Below, one piece after another: positions 1 to 7,743 of a stretch of 17,420 bases of DNA (position 1 is the stretch's first letter; each line of letters starts with the position of its first letter). The notes under the pieces are model-generated. The model ran no database searches. It was not told the DNA's origin and was given only the letters and a program-made list of their open reading frames with translations. The stretch comes from Candidatus Adiutrix sp. (GTDB taxonomy: Bacteria; Desulfobacterota; Desulfarculia; Adiutricales; Adiutricaceae), in NCBI GenBank assembly GCA_031273445.1, contig JAISRV010000322.1, forward strand, positions 1 to 17,420, in the 5' to 3' direction. A program made the position numbers and the translations under genes.

Positions 1-677
1 ATTCTCTCGGCCGCCAGCCAGGCCCAGTAATAAGGCTTGCCGACCACCATTTCCGCCTGGCCTTTGACCCGCCTGTCTTCCAAAAGAACGCTGCGATAGC
101 CGCCCCGGGCCAGAAAATCGGTCACTTCGGCGACGCTCCAGCGGTTCCAGTAGGCTTTTAAATGGTTGAAGCCCGGATCAAGATAGCCGTCCGTCTCCCA
201 GCTTATGACCGTCTCGGGGCCGAAATTGTCGCGAATGACTATGCGGGCCGGCTCGCAAAGCATCAGGCGATCCAGCGGAGCGCGAAAATCGGGACAGAAG
301 GTCAGGCAGTTCACCAGGGCCACGAGATCAAAGCGCCGGTCGCGCAGATCCTCAATGGCCCCGCAGGTCAGCCTTTCCGCCGGCAGACCGTGGGCCGGGA
401 GGATGGCGCGGCCTATTTCTATGAGGCTGGGGCTGTAGTCCAAGCCGTAATATTCCACCGCCAGGTTCCTTTTTTTAAAGGAATGAAAAAGATAGCCGCT
501 GCCGCAGCCCGCGTCCAACAGGCGCGGCGCGGCCGCCGCGGACCTGATGAAGGGCGCGAGAATTTCGGCCGCCTGGGCGGCGGCGTCCATCTCCGCTTCG
601 CCCCGGGCGCGGCGGCCGTATAATTCGCGGAGGCTCTGAGAATGTTCCCAGATGTTTTCCGTCGGGTCCGGAATCAT
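1..677 (-). CDS. Class I SAM-dependent methyltransferase, partial (3' end beyond left edge)
   Basis: The frame is open from an ATG at 677 to position 1 without a stop, so 225 codons are visible and the C-terminus is missing. A glycine-rich SAM-binding motif I (LLDAGCGSG) lies near residues 53-61, followed by the acidic loop YYGLDYSP near 75-84, typical of the Methyltransf_11/25 type of Rossmann methyltransferase. A motif IV-like stretch, DLVALVNCLTF, follows. The start is set by the ATGA overlap with the ilvA stop codon (674-677), which implies translational coupling to ilvA. The substrate cannot be told from sequence. Nothing in branched-chain amino acid synthesis needs such an enzyme, so the pairing with ilvA may be only positional. 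The fold is clear and the function is open. Confidence 0.85.
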   Translation of the reverse strand, partial: MIPDPTENIWEHSQSLRELYGRRARGEAEMDAAAQAAEILAPFIRSAAAAPRLLDAGCGSGYLFHSFKKRNLAVEYYGLDYSPSLIEIGRAILPAHGLPAERLTCGAIEDLRDRRFDLVALVNCLTFCPDFRAPLDRLMLCEPARIVIRDNFGPETVISWETDGYLDPGFNHLKAYWNRWSVAEVTDFLARGGYRSVLLEDRRVKGQAEMVVGKPYYWAWLAAER

Positions 678-2227
678 GGCGGCGATCCTGACTGCGCCCA
701 GTGGCCGACGCCGAGGGCTTCGAAGGTTTCAGGGGCCAGATGGGTGTAATGAGGTCCCTTTTTTTCCAGGTCAGCCAGAAAGCGGCGCCGGTTGTCGTCG
801 GATTCAAAGGAAAGCACCACCAGGGCGCGCCCGACCTGCTCGCCGGTGTGAACATAGTTGAAATAAGAAATGGCGCCCAGAGGCGACAGGCGGTCCAGAA
901 ATTCGGCCAGGGCCCCGGGCCGCTCCGGAAAATTGAGAATCGCGGCGAAGGGGCGTTTGAACAGAGCCGGCTGAAAGGGGGCGATACGGAAGCTCAGGTC
1001 GGCCCGGCCGGAGACGTCTTTAAACTCGTAGCCGCCGGCCGTCAGCAGCCGCTCAAGTTCGGCCGCCTTCCGGCGCGGCGCGTCGAAGCCCACGATGGGA
1101 AAGGCGGTGACGCGGTCGTTCTGGCCGCACATGAGATAGCTGATGTTGAGGCCCAGCGGGGCCACGGTCTTCATCAGGGCCAGCATGGTCCCGGGCCGCT
1201 CCTCAAGGCGGATCTGGTAATGCGGTTTCGACTCGGCGTCGGCCCCTCCGGACCGGCGGGCGATCTGGGCCAGCTGGCGAAAGTCGAGGTTGGCCCCGGT
1301 CAGAACTACGCCGGCCTTCAAGCCGCGCAGTTTCTCCGCACATTTGCGGGCCGCGGCCAGGCCCATGGCCCCGGATGGTTCCGGCAGCACGCGGGCGACC
1401 TGCCAGAATTTCTGGATGGCGGCCGAAACTTCGCCGACCGTGACGAGAACCAGGTCGTCAAGCAGCTCGCGCAGCAGTTCAAAGGGCAGGCGGCCCGCGC
1501 GTTTCACGGCGGTTCCGTCGCAGAAGACGTCGACATGGTCCAGGGTGACCGGTTCCCCGGCCGCGAAAGCCGCGGCCATGGAGGCCTGGCCTTCCTCCTC
1601 CACCCCGACGATGCGCACCGACGGATCATAGGTTTTGATGGCCGTGGCCGCCCCGGCGGCCAGCCCGCCGCCGCCGATCTGCAAAAAGACCACATCCGGC
1701 CGATGCGGGCCGATCATCAGCTCGTCGCCCAGGACGCCCTGCCCGGCCATGACCAGCATGTCGTCGTAAGGGGGCACATACAGGGCGCCGCTCTGGCGGC
1801 AGAAATCGTCGGCCGCGGCCGCGGCCTGGTCGAAATTGTCGCCGACCTGCCGGATATCCGCCCAGGAGCCGCCCAGCTTGGCGGCGGCTTCGACTTTGAG
1901 GCGGGGGGCGGCCTTGGGCATAAACAGGTGGGCGGAAATGCCCAGCCGCGAGGCGGCCAGAGCCACGCCCTGGGCGTGATTTCCGGCCGAGGCCGCCGCA
2001 ACGCCGGACAACCGGGCCTCTTTTTCCCTGGCCTTCATGAAATTGAAAGCCCCGCGCCATTTGTAAGAATGGATGGGAGAGAGGTCTTCGCGTTTCAAAA
2101 GCATCTCCCAGCCGCCGGGCATGGCGTAAACTTCAAGCGGAGTGGCCGAAGCCAGTTGATAGACGCGGGTGCGGGCTTTCATGATCTGCCCGAACAATTC
2201 CTCTTTCGTCAAAGCGGCTTCGCTCAT
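674..2227 (-). CDS. ilvA: Threonine ammonia-lyase (threonine dehydratase), biosynthetic long form
   Basis: This 517-residue protein should deaminate L-threonine to 2-oxobutanoate, the first committed step to isoleucine, using PLP in the cytoplasm. The PLP-lysine motif HSYKWRGAFN is seen near residues 53-62 (K56 is the expected Schiff-base lysine). SAGNHAQG near 80-87 and the phosphate-binding glycine loop IGGGGLA near 184-190 complete the fold-type II catalytic core. After about residue 335 come two ACT-like regulatory modules, each with an ERPG motif (LEERPGTM and FPERPGAL). Length and two ACT-like repeats match the isoleucine-regulated E. coli type rather than the short catabolic TdcB type. 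An AGGTG Shine-Dalgarno lies 6-7 bases before the ATG. Feedback inhibition by isoleucine is inferred from the family. The 3' end overlaps the next methyltransferase gene by ATGA. Confidence 0.95.
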   Translation of the reverse strand: MSEAALTKEELFGQIMKARTRVYQLASATPLEVYAMPGGWEMLLKREDLSPIHSYKWRGAFNFMKAREKEARLSGVAAASAGNHAQGVALAASRLGISAHLFMPKAAPRLKVEAAAKLGGSWADIRQVGDNFDQAAAAADDFCRQSGALYVPPYDDMLVMAGQGVLGDELMIGPHRPDVVFLQIGGGGLAAGAATAIKTYDPSVRIVGVEEEGQASMAAAFAAGEPVTLDHVDVFCDGTAVKRAGRLPFELLRELLDDLVLVTVGEVSAAIQKFWQVARVLPEPSGAMGLAAARKCAEKLRGLKAGVVLTGANLDFRQLAQIARRSGGADAESKPHYQIRLEERPGTMLALMKTVAPLGLNISYLMCGQNDRVTAFPIVGFDAPRRKAAELERLLTAGGYEFKDVSGRADLSFRIAPFQPALFKRPFAAILNFPERPGALAEFLDRLSPLGAISYFNYVHTGEQVGRALVVLSFESDDNRRRFLADLEKKGPHYTHLAPETFEALGVGHWAQSGSPP

Positions 2228-2280
2228 AAAACACCTGCAATTTTAAATGTGAATGCTAGGCTGGGCCGGCTGGGTCGTAG

Positions 2281-2308
2281 CCAGGCAAAAAATGTGATTT
2301 TTGCCTGG
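2281..2308. repeat. Perfect 11-bp inverted repeat in the ilvA/eamA gap
   Basis: CCAGGCAAAAA and TTTTTGCCTGG form a perfect palindrome around a 6-base centre (ATGTGA). It lies about 55-80 bp upstream of the ilvA start, so on the minus strand it would fold in the ilvA leader or act as a DNA operator. There is no U-tract after the stem, so it is not a standard intrinsic terminator. Its role is not known. Alternatives are an operator, a leader hairpin, or part of a dispersed palindromic repeat. Confidence 0.55.
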
Positions 2309-2332
2309 CGAGCGAGTTTATCGGCCTCTCAA

Positions 2333-2403
2333 CCAGTCGCGTCCTCCGTCGCCCCTCTCCGGGGGCGACCGCCTTTTCCCGCTTTGGCTTGGAGCCTTAC
2401 TGG
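2333..2403 (-). other. Candidate structured leader or palindromic element upstream of ilvA
   Basis: Nested complementary segments are visible: CCAGT (2333-2337) with ACTGG (2399-2403) as an outer pairing; GTCGCCCC (2348-2355) with GGGGCGAC (2362-2369) as a strong 8-bp hairpin; and GGCT (2386-2389) with AGCC (2393-2396) as a small hairpin. This could be a branched RNA. The minus strand is preferred because the only clear plus-strand promoter lies downstream of it. No known riboswitch or attenuator consensus was recognised, and no Ile-rich leader peptide was evident. The gap 2228-2516 otherwise holds only the neighbouring palindrome and the eamA promoter. Confidence 0.35.
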
Positions 2404-2461
2404 GGCGAGCCCGCCGGTCTTCAGTCGGCCGCACAGGTTACTAGTGTCGCACAAAATCAGC

Positions 2462-2490
2462 TTTACAGGCAAGGGAAAATACACGATAAT
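2462..2490 (+). promoter_or_regulatory. Predicted sigma70-type promoter for the eamA pair
   Basis: TTTACA (2462-2467) and GATAAT (2485-2490) are separated by 17 bases, close to the bacterial -35/-10 consensus. Transcription would begin near 2497, leaving a leader of about 20 bases that carries a GGAG Shine-Dalgarno (2508-2511) five bases before the ATG at 2517. Position and spacing fit the downstream transporter gene well. Confidence 0.65.
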
Positions 2491-2516
2491 AATCACTCGC
2501 GTCTGATGGAGAAAAA

Positions 2517-3440
2517 ATGATCAGCAAAACCGCCCGCGCCAACTTGGCGCTTTCTCTTGCCGCCGTCTTCTGGGGCGTCACCTTTATATTTCAGCGTGAA
2601 GCGATGGCTCACCTGACGCCTTTGGCTTACGGCGGCATACGCTTTACCGTGGGCGCGCTGGCCCTTCTGCCTTTCGCCCTGCCGCGCGCGCTCAAACTTG
2701 CTGGAAGCGCGGACGACGCCGCCAAAATGCTGCGCGGCTGGCTTTGCGGCGGCCTGATTTCCGGCGGCTTCATTTTCGCCGGGGCCAGTTTTCAGCAATA
2801 CGGGCTTTTGTGGACGACGGCGGGCAAGGCCGGCTTCATCACCAGCCTTTACGTCGTCCTGGCGCCCCTTATTTTGCGCCTGGCCGGCCAGAAAATATCG
2901 CCGGGCGAGGCCGCGGGCATTGCGCTGGCCGTCGGCGGGCTTTATCTTCTAAGTTTCACCGGGGGCTTCAGCCCGGCCCCCGGCGACGGTCTGGTGCTGA
3001 TCGGGGCTTTCATCTGGGCCGGACATATTCTGGCCTTAAGCTGGCTCTCGCCCCGCATGGATTCGCTGGTTCTGGGCGCGGGCCAGGCGCTGGTCTGCGG
3101 CCTTATGGGGCTGGCGGCGGCCGCCGCCATGGATCAATGGCCTTCACGGGCCGCCCTTGCGGCCGCCTGGTTCGACATTCTCTGGGGCGGCCTCTTCTCG
3201 GTGACCCTGGGGTTCACCTGCCAGGTCATCGGCCAGAAAGACGCTAAGCCCGTCCCGGCGGCCATTATTATGCAAATGGAAGCCGTCGTGGCCGCCGTGG
3301 CCGGCTGGCTGTTTCTAAACGAAGTCATGACGCCGCGCATGCTGACCGGGGCGGTCGTCATGCTGGCCGGCATGATGATCAGCCAACTGTGGCCCATCAT
3401 GACCCGAAACAGCCGCGACTGGAAGGCGCCGCCGGCCTGA
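2517..3440 (+). CDS. EamA/DMT-family transporter (first of tandem pair)
   Basis: This 307-residue, very hydrophobic protein has the length and two-repeat layout of ten-helix drug/metabolite transporters (EamA, RhtA-like) of the inner membrane. The first helix contains the family-like stretch AAVFWGVTFIFQREA, and the segment TAGKAGFITSLYVVLAPLI is the EamA signature region at helices 3-4. The second half repeats the pattern (FSVTLGFTCQVIGQKD, then GWLFLNEVMTPRMLTGAVVMLAG). The family mostly exports small metabolites, including threonine and homoserine. Divergent placement from ilvA makes an amino acid or related metabolite a reasonable guess, but the substrate is not shown by sequence. GGAG lies five bases before the ATG. 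The second EamA gene follows 147 bp later. Confidence 0.92.
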   Translation: MISKTARANLALSLAAVFWGVTFIFQREAMAHLTPLAYGGIRFTVGALALLPFALPRALKLAGSADDAAKMLRGWLCGGLISGGFIFAGASFQQYGLLWTTAGKAGFITSLYVVLAPLILRLAGQKISPGEAAGIALAVGGLYLLSFTGGFSPAPGDGLVLIGAFIWAGHILALSWLSPRMDSLVLGAGQALVCGLMGLAAAAAMDQWPSRAALAAAWFDILWGGLFSVTLGFTCQVIGQKDAKPVPAAIIMQMEAVVAAVAGWLFLNEVMTPRMLTGAVVMLAGMMISQLWPIMTRNSRDWKAPPA

Positions 3441-3587
3441 TGCGGCGACGATCGCCGCGAATTCGCTTGCGGTCTTGATTTGCAATGAGGCTGCGGCGCG
3501 CCTGGCCGCGGCCTCCTGTCATTTGAACCTTAGGATGAACCTTGGAAAAATTGCGGGGAGGGCGGGCCTCTTCGCCGGAGCATCATC

Positions 3588-4577
3588 ATGCCGCCCAAAA
3601 TGCGCGCTTTTATATATCTGCTTATCGCCGCCTTCATCTGGGGCTTTTCCTATCCCATCGGCCGCATGGCCCTGGAGCATCTGTCGCCCTTCGCCTATGG
3701 CGGCCTCAGATACATGTTCGGCTCGCTGGCCCTTATGCCGCTGGCCTGGCGCTGGCGCCGCCGTCCCGCCCCTATGGCCTATGCCGGCAACGACTCGCCC
3801 CGCCTGTGGCTCTGGGGAGGGCTGTTGAGCGGCCTGTGCCTGAGCGTAGGCGCCTTTCTTCAGCTTTACGGCCTGGCGCAGTCCTCAGCCGGCAAAGTCG
3901 CCTTCATCACCGCCCTTTACGTCTCAATGGTGCCGATTCTGGCCTTCATCGCCGGGCAGATGCCGCGCCTTCTGGTTTTAGCCGGCCTGGGCGTCGGCCT
4001 GGCCGGCCTGTATCTTCTGACCGGCGGCGCCGGGGGCTTCCACAAGGGGGAGGGCCTGATTCTGGCCGCCGATGTTTTCTGGGCCCTGCAGGTGCTGATA
4101 ACCGGGCGCCTGGCCGCCCGGGTCAACACCTGGCTGTTTTCTCTGGCCCAGGCGATGACCGGCTGCGCCGTCACGCTCATCCTGGCGGTCCTGACCGGCA
4201 ATATGCCCGGCTGGGGCCTGTTTTTGCAGACCCTGCCCTTCACCATGTGGGGCATACTTTCCGTGGGCCTGGCCTACACCTGCCAGACGGTCGCCCAGCG
4301 GGACGTCTCTTCCACTTCCGCCGCCCTGGTGCTGCCGCTGCAGTCGGTCATCGGCTCCGCGGCCGGGGCGCTGATGCTGGGGGAACAGATGACCGCCGGC
4401 ATGATCGTGGGCGCGCTGATCATTGTCGCCGGCTGCATTATCGCCCAGTTCGCCCGGGAGCCCGTGCTCATAACCGGGGAACACCGGCTTTACCGGCCCA
4501 TTTTACGCCTGCGCGTCGCCCTGAGCCTCTTCCTGGGGCTGGGCACGGCCGGGCTCCTGATCTGGGCGCTGACCTGA
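3588..4577 (+). CDS. EamA/DMT-family transporter (second of tandem pair)
   Basis: This 329-residue membrane protein is a paralogue of the preceding gene: FIWGFSYPIGRMALEHLSPF and SSAGKVAFITALYVSMVPIL align with the equivalent parts of the first copy. Two EamA repeats of five helices are expected. The C-terminus has an extra helix-like segment (LRVALSLFLGLGTAGLLIWAL) after the usual last helix, which the first copy lacks. GGAG at 3577-3580 sits seven bases before the ATG and fixes this start against a longer overlapping plus-strand frame. No separate promoter was seen in the 147-bp gap, so it is probably cotranscribed with the first copy. The two may act alone or as a heteromeric pair. The gene ends 13 bp from the convergent methyltransferase, with no visible terminator between them. 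Confidence 0.9.
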   Translation: MPPKMRAFIYLLIAAFIWGFSYPIGRMALEHLSPFAYGGLRYMFGSLALMPLAWRWRRRPAPMAYAGNDSPRLWLWGGLLSGLCLSVGAFLQLYGLAQSSAGKVAFITALYVSMVPILAFIAGQMPRLLVLAGLGVGLAGLYLLTGGAGGFHKGEGLILAADVFWALQVLITGRLAARVNTWLFSLAQAMTGCAVTLILAVLTGNMPGWGLFLQTLPFTMWGILSVGLAYTCQTVAQRDVSSTSAALVLPLQSVIGSAAGALMLGEQMTAGMIVGALIIVAGCIIAQFAREPVLITGEHRLYRPILRLRVALSLFLGLGTAGLLIWALT

Positions 4578-4590
4578 TTGAGGGGCGATT

Positions 4591-5346
4591 TTATATTTCC
4601 TGAAAGAGGTAGCGGGAAAAAACGTTTTTGGCCAAGGCGGCCTCGGCCATGAAGTTTTCGTTGACGAAGCGAAGCGGGCGGCGGGGTTCATAGGGGCAGT
4701 TCCGCCCGGCGAAGACGGTGATGGCGCCCAGGCCGGCGGTCTCGCCCCAGGTGATGATTTCCTGCGACAATACTTTTCCCCGATAAGCCGACACAAGGTC
4801 GGCCGCCAGCTCGGCGGAAACGTCGGGGTCGTGGGCATGATCAAAGCCCGGGTTGCCGCGGACGGCTTTTAAATTTGAATGGTGGATGAAACAGACTCCT
4901 TCGCGGCTTAACAGAGATTCAAGAATTTGGCGGATATAAGCCTCCAGAACGTCCGGCGAGGCATGAATCATGGAATCGAAAGAAAAAATGAAGTCATATT
5001 GCCAGTCGGCCGCCCCGGCCAGGGAATAGCCGTCGTTCAGTATGGCCTTGAAATCAGGGTGGGGGGCGGAAAAGGCGTCTTGACAATACCGCACGCATGG
5101 CCCGGCGAGGTCCACCGCCCGGTAGGCTTCCGTGGCCGCGCCGATCAGGAATTTCGTCCAGCGGCCATAGCCCGGGGCTATTTCCAAAATGCGCCGGGCC
5201 GGCAGAAAACAGCGGATGCGGGGATAGATGGTGGAGAGCCATTGGGCGGTTGACGACCCCCAGGCCTGGGACCATTCTTCGCCATGATTTTTCCGCCAGT
5301 CGTAGCGGTTGTTCCATTTGTCGAGATTCCAGCGGATATCCGGCAT
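4591..5346 (-). CDS. Class I SAM-dependent methyltransferase, last gene of the glycan operon
   Basis: The 251-residue product carries a motif I, ILEIAPGYGRWTKFL, near residues 53-67, followed by an acidic loop AVDL near 77-80 and a motif IV-like DFIFSFDSMIH. This is a Rossmann-fold methyltransferase of the type often found in polysaccharide clusters. The N-terminus is Trp/Asn-rich (RWNLDKWNNRYDW). The ATG at 5346 lies six bases after the stop of the TylF-like gene, so the two are probably cotranscribed. In this context it may methylate a sugar or its precursor. Substrate and position are not predictable. Its composition is GC-richer than the radical SAM genes upstream of it. Confidence 0.85.
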   Translation of the reverse strand: MPDIRWNLDKWNNRYDWRKNHGEEWSQAWGSSTAQWLSTIYPRIRCFLPARRILEIAPGYGRWTKFLIGAATEAYRAVDLAGPCVRYCQDAFSAPHPDFKAILNDGYSLAGAADWQYDFIFSFDSMIHASPDVLEAYIRQILESLLSREGVCFIHHSNLKAVRGNPGFDHAHDPDVSAELAADLVSAYRGKVLSQEIITWGETAGLGAITVFAGRNCPYEPRRPLRFVNENFMAEAALAKNVFSRYLFQEI

Positions 5347-5352
5347 AAATTT

Positions 5353-6021
5353 TCACTCTTTGACGACAAAACATGGGACATGCGCTAGTTCCAGTTTTTT
5401 GACGCAGCCTCGATGGGCGCGAAAAAAATCGTCCACCGCCCTGGTCGCCCCATCCACCAAGGCATAGTCGTCCAGCATTATCACGCCGCCGCGAACCACC
5501 AGGTCAAAAAGATTCGCCAGGACGCTCCCGGTTACTTGGCATAAATCAACATCTATGTGCAAGAAGGCGATGCGCAGCTCCGGATGATCCTTAAGATAGG
5601 CCGGCAATGTCTCTAAAATATCTCCTTTCACCAGCTCGAAATTTGTGACCCGCTTCGCGGCAAGTATATTTTCCAGTTCGTTTTTTTCAAGGCCAGGTCC
5701 GGCGCCGGCGTTGAATTTATTGGCGAAATCCCTATCATTGGAATTCACGCCGCTGGGGATGGGGAAATCGCCAAAAGCGTCGAAGGCTATCACTTTTCGA
5801 GACTCCGAAGCGCCTAAGGCGTCACGAAAGGCGCAAATCCGGATCAGCGAGCATCCTTTATAAACGCCGCATTCCACGATCTGTCCCGGCAATCCGAGCG
5901 TCATTTTGTATAACTCATATTGAGCCAGGATTTTTTTTATTCTCCTTTGCTCGCAGGTTAAATAAAAAGCGTTTTCCGCATGATAGGATTTTTTTTCATT
6001 TTCCGGCGAAAACGTCTCCAT
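5353..6021 (-). CDS. TylF/MycF-type (macrocin O-methyltransferase family) methyltransferase
   Basis: The 222-residue protein has the TylF-family SAM motif IVECGVYKG near residues 48-56. Acidic residues typical of the metal-dependent members are seen in FLHIDVDLC and in VRGGVIMLDDY. Family members O-methylate sugar hydroxyls, and homologues are common in surface-polysaccharide clusters, so O-methylation of a glycan or nucleotide sugar is inferred. The ATG at 6021 was chosen because AAGGAGAGG stands nine bases before it. A TTG 36 bases further up lacks comparable support. The gene begins inside the last 26 bases of the upstream radical SAM gene, so coupling is likely. The region is AT-rich compared with the flanks (line 5941-6000 is 21/60 GC by hand count). 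Confidence 0.88.
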   Translation of the reverse strand: METFSPENEKKSYHAENAFYLTCEQRRIKKILAQYELYKMTLGLPGQIVECGVYKGCSLIRICAFRDALGASESRKVIAFDAFGDFPIPSGVNSNDRDFANKFNAGAGPGLEKNELENILAAKRVTNFELVKGDILETLPAYLKDHPELRIAFLHIDVDLCQVTGSVLANLFDLVVRGGVIMLDDYALVDGATRAVDDFFRAHRGCVKKLELAHVPCFVVKE

Positions 6022-7720
6022 TTGGTTTTTCCTCTCCTTCCGCTTGTAAGCTTTCAATCAATAAGACGTTTCTTATATCGTCATCTAGCAAATCAGCGTA
6101 TTTTAAATAAGAGCGCGCTGTTTCATCAGTTCGTATCAGATGTTTCATATGCTCAATGGTCATTTTTTGCCTTATCGCGTCGCCGCGTTCGGCATATATG
6201 CGACGCAGCATGTCAAAGCCGAACAGTTGGTTTTTAATGCTTTTCACCCGGTTAAGGTATACGGCCTCCGCGACATCTAATTTCCCTTCCCGCAAAAGCC
6301 GGACATGGCCGTAATTTAATTCCAAAACGGCCAGAAAAGACATCTCCGAGATATCTTTGGCGCTGATTTCCTCCGTATCAAATAAACGCTCCATCCAGGA
6401 ATTGTTTGCTTGCCAATACTCGGGCGAATCCTTTATATATCCAAGATTCACGAATTCATCATACATTTTTGTTCCTGGAAAAGGGGTGGCGATGGAACAG
6501 GTTATCCAATCCACATCCAGGCGTTTGGCCAAAGCTACGGTCTGGCGCATCGACTCCGCCGATTCGCCCGGAAAACCGATCATAAAAAATAACTTAATCA
6601 GCATGTCTTTGGATTTGGCGTATTGAACCAGATATTCCAGCTTTTTCATATCGAGATTCTTGCCGATTTTTTTCTGCATTTCCGGACTGGCGGATTCCAC
6701 CGCCAATGACAGATCGACGATGCCGGCCTCGCTCAAGGCGTCGATAATCGCTTTGGTCGTATGATTCACGCTCATGTTCAGCACAATCATATGGAGTTCG
6801 GGAATGTTCAGGTCGCGAAGCATGGCGAATAAGTCCAGGGCTTTCGTCTCGGGAACAAAATTGTCGTCCAAAATAATTATGCAATTGATCCGCCAAGTAT
6901 TGTGTAGCCATATTATCTCGTCGCTGATATTCTCCAGGCTTCGCCAACGCGGACGACGGCCATGCATCAGCGCCGAGGCGCAAAAGGAGCAACCCACAGG
7001 GCAGCCGCGCGAAGCCATTACTGAAAATGAATTCGCCTTTTCCGGGGCGACGCTTAAGGTTGAATTGAAATTGGAATGACTGGCGTAAAATTCCATATCC
7101 ATGAATTCTGGGTAAAGCCGAAAATCCAGGTCGATATTTTCCGGCAGCGCGGCGGCTTGGAGTTTGCCGGCGGCATTTTTACGAATACGGCCTTTCCAAT
7201 GAACGCCGGACAAATCGCCTATTCCCCTTCCCCCGGCCAGAATTCGCCGGCATAATTCAGGAAAAACCGCCTCGCCCTCCCCGCAAATTATATAATCCGC
7301 CAGGTCGGTATTTTCTAAAATATACTCTCCAACTGCGGTTATATGGCAACCTCCGGCAATGATAGTGCAATCTGGTAAGATATTTCTGGCGGTCTCGGCC
7401 AGAAGCATGAAAAACACATGACTTGTAGTGAAGTTTACAGAGATGCCGATTATTTGGGGAGGTTTTTCCATATATTGTTTTAATGCGTCTTCCATAAATT
7501 TCGTATAATCATCGTAATTCGTAAATGTGGAGCATAATCCTGAACAGATATTTAAATCCAGATGCGAGACCTGTATTTCCGGATATTCTCTTTTCAGAGC
7601 GCAATATAGATAAAAAAGGCCCAGCGGCGGCTGCAGGGGCGGATGGTGAGCGGCCGCGTCATGATAGGCAATATCAATGCCGGCCGGAGGGATGCTGATC
7701 AGTAATACTCCGTCGCTCAT
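5996..7720 (-). CDS. B12-binding-domain radical SAM protein (third in the operon)
   Basis: The 574-residue protein has an N-terminal cobalamin-binding-like Rossmann domain (about 1-180, with PPLGLFYLYCALKREYPEIQV and later IICGEGEAVFPEL) and a radical SAM core with the cluster-binding motif CPVGCSFC near residues 240-247 (CxxxCxxC). An obvious DxHxxG cobalamin motif is not seen, as in many members of this group. A helical C-terminal extension of roughly 130 residues follows. Family members do methylations at unreactive carbons or phosphorus and other radical rearrangements; in a sugar cluster, C-methylation of a sugar is a reasonable guess. The ATG at 7720 is chosen because AGGAG lies seven bases before it. 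The frame is open further up to a GTG overlapping the previous stop. An anaerobic, oxygen-sensitive enzyme is implied. Confidence 0.88.
   Translation of the reverse strand: MSDGVLLISIPPAGIDIAYHDAAAHHPPLQPPLGLFYLYCALKREYPEIQVSHLDLNICSGLCSTFTNYDDYTKFMEDALKQYMEKPPQIIGISVNFTTSHVFFMLLAETARNILPDCTIIAGGCHITAVGEYILENTDLADYIICGEGEAVFPELCRRILAGGRGIGDLSGVHWKGRIRKNAAGKLQAAALPENIDLDFRLYPEFMDMEFYASHSNFNSTLSVAPEKANSFSVMASRGCPVGCSFCASALMHGRRPRWRSLENISDEIIWLHNTWRINCIIILDDNFVPETKALDLFAMLRDLNIPELHMIVLNMSVNHTTKAIIDALSEAGIVDLSLAVESASPEMQKKIGKNLDMKKLEYLVQYAKSKDMLIKLFFMIGFPGESAESMRQTVALAKRLDVDWITCSIATPFPGTKMYDEFVNLGYIKDSPEYWQANNSWMERLFDTEEISAKDISEMSFLAVLELNYGHVRLLREGKLDVAEAVYLNRVKSIKNQLFGFDMLRRIYAERGDAIRQKMTIEHMKHLIRTDETARSYLKYADLLDDDIRNVLLIESLQAEGEEKPNGDVFAGK
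6031..6039 (-). promoter_or_regulatory. Strong Shine-Dalgarno for the TylF-like gene
   Basis: AAGGAGAGG on the minus strand, nine bases before the ATG at 6021. It lies within the coding sequence of the upstream radical SAM gene and decides the start codon over a TTG at 6057. Confidence 0.8.
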
Positions 7721-7727
7721 GGACATT

Positions 7728-7732
7728 CTCCT
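7728..7732 (-). promoter_or_regulatory. Shine-Dalgarno deciding the start of the radical SAM gene
   Basis: AGGAG seven bases before the ATG at 7720. An ATG six bases upstream would be only one or two bases from this site, and a GTG at 7747 overlaps the previous gene's stop (GTGA) without such a site. Confidence 0.7.
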
Positions 7733-7743
7733 GATTTGAAAAT

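Noticed and set aside
701..2506. A 601-codon open frame on the plus strand opposite ilvA
   Set aside because: It is the antisense shadow of the ilvA gene in GC-rich DNA. It has no domain, its composition is Gly/Gln/Arg-rich and no ribosome site supports it, while the minus strand encodes a complete IlvA.
2228..2516. A known riboswitch (for example cobalamin) or an Ile attenuator in the ilvA gap
   Set aside because: No conserved cobalamin or other riboswitch box was recognised, and no short Ile-rich reading frame was evident on the minus strand.
3442..3458. GCGGCGA/TCGCCGC hairpin after the first EamA gene as a terminator
   Set aside because: The stem is 7 bp with a 3-base loop, but no U-tract follows, so it is not a convincing intrinsic terminator. 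It could be chance in GC-rich sequence.
3542..4603. A 353-codon plus-strand frame overlapping the second EamA gene
   Set aside because: It is an alternative frame of the transporter, Arg/Pro-rich and without hydrophobic helices. The EamA frame has a Shine-Dalgarno and family motifs.
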